From Halovenus sp. (GTDB lineage Archaea; Halobacteriota; Halobacteria; Halobacteriales; Haloarculaceae): a stretch of 13,864 nt of DNA. The DNA lies in NCBI GenBank assembly GCA_003551945.1, contig PUNZ01000004.1, positions 1 through 13,864 of the forward strand. Direction: 5' to 3'. Shown here piece after piece: positions 6,326-12,077 of this stretch; within the stretch, counting starts at the first letter, position 1, and every line of letters starts with the position of its first letter. A program made the position numbers and the translations under genes. A model generated the notes under the pieces. It ran no database searches and was not told the DNA's origin. It saw only the letters and a program-made list of their open reading frames with translations.

Positions 6326-6757
6326 TCACTCCGGCGTGTGTTCCGTCTCTTCGATATACCGTTCAACCACTTCCTCCGACACCGCACCTGTCGTTCCCAC
6401 GTAGTACCCAACCTTCCAGAATCCGCCACCCCAGAAATACGACTCCCGAATCTCAGGATACCGCTCCAGCAAGTGCTTACCTGAGTACGACTTGAACTGC
6501 CGGGCGAGGTCGGCTGGACTGTGTTTTGGGTCTCACTGGACGAACAGGTGTACGTGGTCGTCTGCAATCTCCAACGCCAGAATTTTGTGCCCGAAGTGGT
6601 CGGAAGTCTCACCAAACAACTCTCGTACATCGTCTTCAACCACGTTGAGAACCGGGTGTCGGTACTTGGGACAGCGCAAATCAGAGATTTGCTGGCCTGC
6701 ATCACAGATGCAGACACCAGACAAAATGACACTTACAGGAACTAACTGAATGTGCAT
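6326..6757 (-). pseudogene. tnpA: Broken tnpA (Y1 HUH transposase)
   Basis: Y1 transposases cut and join single-stranded DNA with an HxH metal site and one tyrosine. Reading the minus strand from the ATG at 6757 gives CPKYRHPVLN, then EIADDHVHLFVQ with the HxH motif intact, then an in-frame TGA (6533-6535). The same frame continues without further interruption as DPKHSPADLARQFKSYSGKH, then a GGGFWKVGYYVGTTG block with the catalytic-type Tyr, to the stop at 6326. A single base change therefore accounts for the break; homologues would have a sense codon such as Cys, Ser or Trp there. The 28 residues before CPKYRHPVL do not look like the usual xYxLxYHxVW start of the family. They are encoded by two DNA hairpins, so the 5' end may also be rearranged. 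Confidence 0.8.
6676..6713. repeat. Inner hairpin pair at the tnpA 5' end
   Basis: GCAAATC-AGA-GATTTGC (6676-6692) and CTGCATC-ACA-GATGCAG (6697-6713) are perfect 7-bp stems with 3-base loops, separated by 4 bases. The first has the same stem as the left-end hairpin at 6279-6297 but a different loop. The pair mirrors the left-end pair: the shared stem faces tnpA on both sides. Confidence 0.6.
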
Positions 6758-6787
6758 GACTGCGGTACTCCTCCATCCTTAATCCCT

Positions 6788-6797
6788 ACATTTATGA
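6788..6797 (+). promoter_or_regulatory. TATA-like element for tnpB
   Basis: ACATTTATGA is centred about 27-29 bases before the ATG at 6821, the usual leaderless spacing. It favours that ATG over the in-frame ATG at 6752 or 6794. Confidence 0.4.
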
Positions 6798-6820
6798 CAC
6801 TCTGTAACGAATGTCAAAGC

Positions 6821-8125
6821 ATGGGTGAAGAAGCCACGAAGACGATTCAAACGCGCCTTCACGTAGCGTCTGGTGAACGGTCGTGGCTTCACGACGCCCG
6901 CCTCGCCTCACGCGAGATATTCAACGACACCATCCGCCTCAAACAACAAGGGTACAATCGCACCGAGATACAGAAGGAGGTTGACCGCGACGACTTCTTA
7001 CGGAACAACAAGTGCGCTGTCGTCGGCAAAGCCCTCCAAACATGGGACTCCTACCAATCACTCAAAGAATGGTGGGAGAATCAAGACGACTCTGATGGAG
7101 GAAAACCAACCCCACCGAGTACGGACAAATCGGGCGCGTACCCGCTTGTGATGGCACACACGGAAGGCTACCGCCTCACCGTGGACGACGACACGAATCG
7201 CGTCCAGTTCCGCATCAGTCCGAAACCATACAAGAAGGTGAAAGGCCACCTGCGCGGTGAGCCAGACGCGATGGACGAACTTCGAGACGCTCTCGCTTCG
7301 GATGAGGTGGATGTGGGGCAGGCCGAACTCCTGTACCGCGATGGCGTGTACTACCTACACGTCACGGTCACACGCGAGTTCGACGTACCCGAACCAGACA
7401 CCAGCGACACGCTTGTTGGCGTGGACATCAACGAGCGCAATGTCGCACTCACTGCCCTCGACCGTGAAACGATGCGGACGAAGGGCACACTCGTCCTCGA
7501 CTACGGACGAGTTAAACAGGAACGCCAACGCTACCACACCATCACCACTCGCTGTCAGGAACACGGCAAGACGAGTATCCACCAGAAGATTGGTGACAAG
7601 GAGGAACGATTCACCGAGTGGGTGCTTCACCAGCTCTCTCGTGCTGTCGTTGAGTTCGCAGAACAGTTCTTGAACCCAGTCATTGTGTTCGAGGATATGA
7701 GCGGTATCCGCGACGAAATCAAGTACGGTACGTATATGAACCGTCGATTGCACAAACTCCCGTTCCATAAGTTCGAGACGTTCGTGTCGTACAGGGCGAC
7801 GTGGCGAGAGATCCCCACGGACACAGTGGACGCTTACTACAACTCGAAGACGTGTTCGTGCTGTGGTGAGCGTGGGCATCGGCAAGGACGACGGTTCCGG
7901 TGTCCGAACGACGAGTGTGATGTGGCGCAAGACCACGCCGACCGGAATGCGTCGGTGAACATCGCGTGGCGCGAGAAGGCAAAACTCGACGGTAACGAAT
8001 TGAATTACCGGACTCACAAAACCCAACCGCAGGTTCGGTTGGTGCGTCTGTCCGGGTCGGGGCGCGTAAGCCGCCCAACCTCATCCCGCTCGCTTGCCGA
8101 GCAGGGAGTGCTAGCGCACGGCTGA
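6821..8125 (+). CDS. tnpB: TnpB RNA-guided nuclease, apparently intact
   Basis: A 434-residue TnpB of the IS1341/IS605 type. TnpB proteins are RNA-guided DNA nucleases related to Cas12, using an omega RNA made from the transposon right end. The three RuvC acids are present: D202 in VGVDINERN, E291 in VIVFEDMSG and D374 in DHADRNASVNIA. The zinc knuckle between the last two has C345-S-C-C348 and C361-x4-C366. The N-terminal region (EATKTIQTRLHVASGERSWL) and the insert near 90-110 (DSDGGKPTPPSTDKSGAY) fit the wedge/REC part of the family. The C-terminal tail (RLSGSGRVSRPTSSRSLAEQ) overlaps the predicted guide-RNA scaffold, so its conservation may reflect RNA rather than protein. The start at 6821 is chosen by the promoter and the family; an upstream ATG at 6752 would add 23 unrelated residues. 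Confidence 0.9.
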   Translation: MGEEATKTIQTRLHVASGERSWLHDARLASREIFNDTIRLKQQGYNRTEIQKEVDRDDFLRNNKCAVVGKALQTWDSYQSLKEWWENQDDSDGGKPTPPSTDKSGAYPLVMAHTEGYRLTVDDDTNRVQFRISPKPYKKVKGHLRGEPDAMDELRDALASDEVDVGQAELLYRDGVYYLHVTVTREFDVPEPDTSDTLVGVDINERNVALTALDRETMRTKGTLVLDYGRVKQERQRYHTITTRCQEHGKTSIHQKIGDKEERFTEWVLHQLSRAVVEFAEQFLNPVIVFEDMSGIRDEIKYGTYMNRRLHKLPFHKFETFVSYRATWREIPTDTVDAYYNSKTCSCCGERGHRQGRRFRCPNDECDVAQDHADRNASVNIAWREKAKLDGNELNYRTHKTQPQVRLVRLSGSGRVSRPTSSRSLAEQGVLAHG

Positions 8126-8165
8126 GGGAATTAGAAAAACCTCGGGCCACCGCGCCCGAGGTTGT
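8033..8165 (+). ncRNA. Candidate omega/sense-overlapping RNA from the tnpB 3' end
   Basis: In this family an RNA that overlaps the end of tnpB and the right end guides TnpB, and sense-overlapping transcripts of IS1341-type genes are known in haloarchaea. Here three stems can form: GGTTGG (8037-8042) with CCAACC; CCC-GCTCG (8085-8092) with CGAGC-A-GGG (8098-8106); and the 10-bp right-end stem at 8138-8163. The RNA would run on into flanking DNA for its guide. The 5' end is a guess. Confidence 0.5.
8138..8163. repeat. Right-end hairpin of the IS605-type element
   Basis: AACCTCGGGC (8138-8147) pairs perfectly with GCCCGAGGTT (8154-8163) around the loop CACCGC. It follows the tnpB stop by 12 bases, the normal place for the subterminal right-end structure that TnpA reads. 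Confidence 0.7.
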
Positions 8166-8219
8166 TTACGCGACTGGAAACGAGTCAGTTATCTCTCTTG
8201 CACAATTAGCCTCCCGGGA

Positions 8220-9563
8220 ATGAGTTCTCCGGACCTCCCTGTAGTCGAGTTCGTGTTAACAATTGAGGTCTATAACGACAGGACGGCGTTCGAGCCTGAC
8301 GACCTCCCCGCGAGCTACCGTCGCCCCTACTGGGAGGGGCGACAGATTCAACGGCCGCTTTCGCCGACTGTTGACGCCGCTCGCCAAGCGACAGGTATCG
8401 AGCGACCCTGGGAAGCCATCTCCGGGCTGATGTTTACGGACCATGATGATTTCTCCGGAAGCCTCTCGTTTACCGACGGGAGGATGGCCGAGCAGTGGTT
8501 CCTTGACCGCGCAACGCCTACGATGCTTCAGGATAACCCCGTTCTTGCACTGTATTTCGAAAACGAACTGGCGGAGATGGATGAGTTCGAGGACGTCTCC
8601 TATGAGCAAGCACGCGAGCAAAATCGTCCCGCTCGGGCGGACAGAGCCTTTATCGATGCTCTGCTTGAGGAGTATTTCGACGAGGACGAAGAGGATGAGA
8701 TGCTCGACCTCGTGGATGTTCGAACGCCAGAGGAGATCGACCAACCCCTCGATGAGATTGTCCTGACCGAGCAACAGGAAGGCGAAATTCAGAAAATCGT
8801 CAAGGCAATCGAACACCGCGAGTATCTTGCGCAAATCGGGCTCCGCGAGATTGGGAAGCTGTTGTTTGTCGGCCCTCCCGGAACGGGAAAAACCTCCGTT
8901 GCGCGCGCACTCGCAAGCAAGCTTGGGCTCCCATTTGTCGAGGTCAAGCTCTCGATGATTACAAGCCAGTATCTCGGTGAGACAGCCAAGAACGTCGAAA
9001 AGACCTTCGAAGTGGCCAAACGGCTTGCTCCCTGTATCCTGTTTATTGATGAGTTCGATTTCGTGGCCAAAACCCGCGCAAGCGACGAGCATGCCGCCAT
9101 CAAACGTGCCGTCAACACCCTGCTCAAAAGTATTGACGAGGTTTCGCTTATCGAGGATGAGGTGTTATTGATTGGGGCAACGAATCACCCCGACCAGCTT
9201 GATGCCGCAGCCTGGCGGCGGTTCGATGAGATCGTTAACTTCCCAAAGCCTGACGTACAGATGCGTGCCGATATCCTCGAAATCGTCACCTATCGGATGG
9301 ATATCGAGGAGTTTGACCCGTACGCATTGGCAGAGCTCACCGAGGGACTCACCGGCAGTGACCTCCGGCTTGTGTTGCGTGAGGCGGTACTCGATGCCTT
9401 GACCGAAGAGCGCACAACGCTCACACAGGATGACCTTGTCGACGCTGTCAAGGAGTTCGAAGAGCGGGATACGCTGAAAAACCTCGATATGATGGACAGC
9501 GACAACGAGGCGCTCGTTGCTGGTGCCGGGCATGATAACCACGATCACGAGCACGATCACTGA
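8220..9563 (+). CDS. AAA-family ATPase with His-rich tail
   Basis: A 447-residue protein with one AAA module. Residues 1-165 are a family-specific N-terminal region of mixed fold that ends in a very acidic stretch (EEYFDEDEEDEM). The module follows: Walker A GPPGTGKT (218-225), Walker B ILFIDEFD (273-280), sensor 1 in IGATNHPD (N322), arginine-finger region AAWRRFD (331-336) and sensor 2 in TGSDLRLVLREA (378-389). These features fit the classical AAA group (proteasome ATPase/Cdc48/FtsH-like remodellers), which work as hexamers to unfold or disassemble proteins. The substrate is unknown. The last residues (GHDNHDHEHDH) carry five His and could bind a metal. The start lies about 55 bases after the transposon end, with GTTATC at 8188-8193 as a possible TATA element. 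Confidence 0.88.
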   Translation: MSSPDLPVVEFVLTIEVYNDRTAFEPDDLPASYRRPYWEGRQIQRPLSPTVDAARQATGIERPWEAISGLMFTDHDDFSGSLSFTDGRMAEQWFLDRATPTMLQDNPVLALYFENELAEMDEFEDVSYEQAREQNRPARADRAFIDALLEEYFDEDEEDEMLDLVDVRTPEEIDQPLDEIVLTEQQEGEIQKIVKAIEHREYLAQIGLREIGKLLFVGPPGTGKTSVARALASKLGLPFVEVKLSMITSQYLGETAKNVEKTFEVAKRLAPCILFIDEFDFVAKTRASDEHAAIKRAVNTLLKSIDEVSLIEDEVLLIGATNHPDQLDAAAWRRFDEIVNFPKPDVQMRADILEIVTYRMDIEEFDPYALAELTEGLTGSDLRLVLREAVLDALTEERTTLTQDDLVDAVKEFEERDTLKNLDMMDSDNEALVAGAGHDNHDHEHDH

Positions 9564-9581
9564 TTACAGTATTTCAAGGCG

Positions 9582-9617
9582 AAAGCCCACGACTTCAGTC
9601 GTGTGGAGGAGGTCAAG
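9582..9617. repeat. Orphan transposon-end hairpin
   Basis: AAAGCCCACGACTTCAGTCG and the following GTGTGGAGGAGGTCAAG contain the hairpin CACGAC-TTCA-GTCGTG (9588-9603). From memory this closely resembles the end sequence that follows many haloarchaeal TnpB genes (CCCACGACTTCAGTCGTGGG then AGGATGTCA). No transposase gene or partner end is seen nearby, so it looks like a leftover end or a short non-autonomous copy. It differs from the right end at 8138-8163. The rest of the 199-base gap has nothing else clear before the transducer promoter. Confidence 0.5.
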
Positions 9618-9730
9618 CCGATTCTTTCAACGGGCAACCGTCTGGGTCACCTGTCAGAATAGTTAGTTGAGCATACCTGTCGTGTAAAACAGCCAATAGG
9701 TACGTTCTCAGGCCCTGAAAATTAGCTTCT

Positions 9731-9740
9731 TACTCATATG
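9731..9740 (+). promoter_or_regulatory. TATA-like element for the transducer gene
   Basis: TACTCATATG lies about 23-32 bases before the ATG at 9763. An AT-rich AAAATTAGC (9718-9726) slightly upstream is an alternative. Confidence 0.35.
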
Positions 9741-9762
9741 CTCAGGTGAGAAATAGGGTGAT

Positions 9763-11529
9763 ATGTCAACAACCCAATCGAGTGGCGGGTCTCTCATCGC
9801 CCAGTATGAACGGTTTCTCTGGGGGACGATGGAACAGCTTGGGATAATGGATTCGATTGAGCGCAAGGTTCTCACTGCAGTCGGTATTCAGTTTCTCGCT
9901 GCCGTTGCACTGGTCATCGTTCCGTTTGTTTTCTCCGGTATCCTCTGGTATACTGTCACGGCTTTTGTCTTTCTCGGCGCAATCGTTGCAACGCTCAATA
10001 CGGTCCTAATTATCCGGCGTGATTTCACCGACCCCATCCAGCGATTGGAAAGCGAGGCAACGGCAATTGCCAACGGGGAGGTAAAGCGCTCACTTGAGCG
10101 AACTAGCCAATCAGACGAGATTGGGAGCCTTACAAACTCGTTTGTTGAGATGATAGCCTATCTCGAGACGGTCTCCACGCAGGCTGATGCGCTTGCCCGA
10201 CAGGAGTTTGCTGACCCAGCACTGGAGGAGGAGGTTCCGGGTGCGTTTGGTGACTCACTTGGGCGAATGGCGGAAAATCTCGAAGCCTACACGGCTGAAC
10301 TCGAAGAGATGACAGCACAGCTTGAACAGCGTTCCGACCGGCTCGATGCACTCGTCCAAGCCTTCAGCGATGCTGCCAAACGAGCACAGGATGGGGATTT
10401 GACGGCAACCATCGATGCGTCGGCGCTCACCATCACCGATGACGAACACGAACAGCTTGTGGCTGATTACAACACGCTTGTGGAGACGCTTGCTCACACC
10501 GTCGGCGACGTCCAGTCGTTCGCCGCTGAGGTTGATGGAGCAAGCGATGATGTCGCCGTCTCGATGACTGAGATTGACCAGGCAAGCGGAGAAGTCGCAA
10601 CGTCAGTCGAGGAAATCTCAAGCGGCGCGCTCCAGCAGACCGGGGACTTACAGACTGTTGCTGCGGAGATGAACAACCTCTCGGCAACTGTTGAAGAGAT
10701 TGCTGCATCGGCAGATGATGTTGCAGCCACGGCCGAGCAGGCAGCAGAGCGCAGCCGTGCTGGCCGCGACTCCTCACGTGAGGCAATTGCGGAACTCGAT
10801 GAACTGGAGCGAGGGATTCGTGAGACTGCGGAGGCTGTCGAACAACTTGGGACCGAGATTTCGGCGGTCGAAGAAATCATCTCTGTCATCGATGGCATTG
10901 CCGAGCAGACAAATATGCTTGCGCTGAATGCCTCTATCGAAGCGGCACGTGCGGGCGACGCAGGGGACGGCTTCGCCGTTGTCGCTGAGGAGGTCAAATC
11001 GCTTGCTGAGGAAACACAAACCTACGCTCAGGAGATTGCAACGCAGGTCGAAACGGTACAAACCAGCGCTACCGAGACGGTCAACGAGGTGAACAACATG
11101 GAAACCCAGGTTGGAGAGAGCGTCTCCACGATCGAAACGACGCTTACCGACTTTGACGGTATTGTTGACCAGGTGACCGACGTCAACTCGACCATTCAGG
11201 AAATCAGTCGAGCGACGGATGAGCAGGCACACACCACACAGGAAGTCGTCGGCATGGTTGATGACGTAGCTACAATTAGCCAACAGACGGCGTCGGAGGC
11301 GGAAACTGCCTCGGCTGCTGCGGAAGAACAGACTGCCGCTATCACCAATTCAACCAAGCAGGTCCGGACGCTTTCCGACCAGGCGACTGATTTGCAATCG
11401 ATGCTTGCATCGTTCACCGTCGACATAAATTCAACTCAGCAACACACGCTGACTGGGGGTTCAGAGACTGCGAACGAACGCACAAAAGCGGACGAGAACG
11501 CCCTCCTTGCTACACCACAGCGGCAATAA
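9763..11529 (+). CDS. Methyl-accepting chemotaxis-type transducer (Htr family) without extracellular domain
   Basis: A 588-residue Htr. Two transmembrane helices (about 37-55 and 60-84) are joined by only a few residues, so there is no extracellular ligand domain. A HAMP domain follows at about 85-138 (RRDFTDPIQRLESEATAIAN). A second HAMP-like helical unit lies at about 190-245 (AQDGDLTATIDASALTITDD). The cytoplasmic four-helix bundle has its CheA/CheW-binding tip at 371-418 (VIDGIAEQTNMLALNASIEA, then the AGDGFAVVAEEVKSLA type). E/Q-rich methylation helices flank it. The protein would control flagellar (archaellum) switching from the membrane. Haloarchaeal transducers of this shape are known for light (HtrI, with a sensory rhodopsin) and for membrane-potential change (MpcT). 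No rhodopsin or che gene is in the window, so the signal is unknown. Confidence 0.9.
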   Translation: MSTTQSSGGSLIAQYERFLWGTMEQLGIMDSIERKVLTAVGIQFLAAVALVIVPFVFSGILWYTVTAFVFLGAIVATLNTVLIIRRDFTDPIQRLESEATAIANGEVKRSLERTSQSDEIGSLTNSFVEMIAYLETVSTQADALARQEFADPALEEEVPGAFGDSLGRMAENLEAYTAELEEMTAQLEQRSDRLDALVQAFSDAAKRAQDGDLTATIDASALTITDDEHEQLVADYNTLVETLAHTVGDVQSFAAEVDGASDDVAVSMTEIDQASGEVATSVEEISSGALQQTGDLQTVAAEMNNLSATVEEIAASADDVAATAEQAAERSRAGRDSSREAIAELDELERGIRETAEAVEQLGTEISAVEEIISVIDGIAEQTNMLALNASIEAARAGDAGDGFAVVAEEVKSLAEETQTYAQEIATQVETVQTSATETVNEVNNMETQVGESVSTIETTLTDFDGIVDQVTDVNSTIQEISRATDEQAHTTQEVVGMVDDVATISQQTASEAETASAAAEEQTAAITNSTKQVRTLSDQATDLQSMLASFTVDINSTQQHTLTGGSETANERTKADENALLATPQRQ

Positions 11530-11575
11530 ACTGGAATCGAAACCCGTGAGTAGCTTACGGAGAAAGAGTTACACG

Positions 11576-12010
11576 ATGTACGACGACATTCTGGTCCCGA
11601 CGGATGGAGGCGAGACGACAGAGACAGTGCTTGAACACACTATCGAAGTCGCCGCCGAACACGATGCAACCATTCATGTTCTCTATGTAGTCGACGATGG
11701 CGCATTGTTGACCCTTGCTGACCAGATGAAAGAGGAAGTCCTTGCGAATCTCCGCGAGGAAGGCCAAAGTGCCGTATCCGAGAGCAAAGCACACCTCGAA
11801 GCTGCTGGCTTCGATGTTACCACTGCGCTTCGAACTGGGCGGCCGGCGAGCGAGATTTTGGCCTACACGGAGGAAGAAGGGATCGACCTCGTGACAATGG
11901 GGACCCACGGCGATGACTACACAAAAAATATGCTCGGTAGCACTTCCAAAGAGGTCGTTACAAACGCAACGGTACCTGTCTTGACGTACAACGTCCAAGA
12001 ACAGGACTAG
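11576..12010 (+). CDS. Universal stress protein (UspA family)
   Basis: A 144-residue single-domain Usp. It starts with the classic MYDDILVPTDGG and contains the central HDATIHVLYVVD strand, the TALRTGRPASEILAYTEEEG segment and the final MGTHG...LGSTSKEVV loop. ATP-binding members carry G-x2-G-x9-G-(S/T). Here the spacing is G109-x2-G112-x8-G121-S122, one residue short, so nucleotide binding is uncertain. An in-frame ATG at 11507 would overlap the transducer gene, but MYDDILVP is the normal family start. A GGAG at 11560 is 12 bases before the ATG, so this gene may use a ribosome site and could be co-transcribed with the transducer 46 bases upstream. Usp proteins respond to stress or energy state; no specific role can be given. 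Confidence 0.88.
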   Translation: MYDDILVPTDGGETTETVLEHTIEVAAEHDATIHVLYVVDDGALLTLADQMKEEVLANLREEGQSAVSESKAHLEAAGFDVTTALRTGRPASEILAYTEEEGIDLVTMGTHGDDYTKNMLGSTSKEVVTNATVPVLTYNVQEQD

Positions 12011-12014
12011 GTTC

Positions 12015-12020
12015 TTTTTT
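12015..12020 (+). terminator. T-tract terminator after uspA
   Basis: TTTTTT starts five bases after the uspA stop. A T-run of this kind is enough for archaeal intrinsic termination. No stem precedes it. It precedes the promoter of the next gene. Confidence 0.5.
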
Positions 12021-12047
12021 GCCTCATTCGGCGTAGGCAACCACGCT

Positions 12048-12057
12048 GTATTTAAAA
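12048..12057 (+). promoter_or_regulatory. TATA box of the PIN-ATPase gene
   Basis: GTATTTAAAA is centred about 25 bases before the ATG at 12078, so the transcript should start at or within a base or two of the start codon. This is the clearest promoter in the window. Confidence 0.65.
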
Positions 12058-12077
12058 CTCGTCACGCTAGAGAACAT

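Larger units (their letters stand above)
6235..8165. mobile_element. IS605-type (IS200/IS605 family) element, tnpA dead, tnpB intact
   Basis: A divergent tnpA (minus) and tnpB (plus) pair, with structured DNA at both outer edges. The left edge has hairpins at 6254-6274 and 6279-6297; the right edge has a 10-bp stem at 8138-8163. Members of this family have no terminal inverted repeats and recognise subterminal hairpins in single-stranded DNA, so the exact ends cannot be fixed from one copy. The bounds given are those of the structured DNA and are approximate. The element separates the divergent FAH-family and AAA ATPase genes. It leaves about 55 bases before the ATPase, including a TATA-like GTTATC. 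With tnpA broken, the copy cannot move by itself unless a related TnpA acts in trans. Confidence 0.8.

Noticed and set aside
6177..6329. N-terminal extension of the FAH-family protein
   Set aside because: The extension reads through the transposon left-end hairpins and would be an accident of insertion; MKLARI is the natural start.
6298..6732. 144-codon minus-strand frame overlapping tnpA
   Set aside because: It is a shifted frame of tnpA, with Ser/Thr/Arg-rich sequence and no motif. The true frame carries HVH and the GYYVGTTG block.
11507..11575. Longer UspA start overlapping the transducer gene
   Set aside because: MYDDILVPTD is the standard Usp start and the added residues are basic and unrelated.
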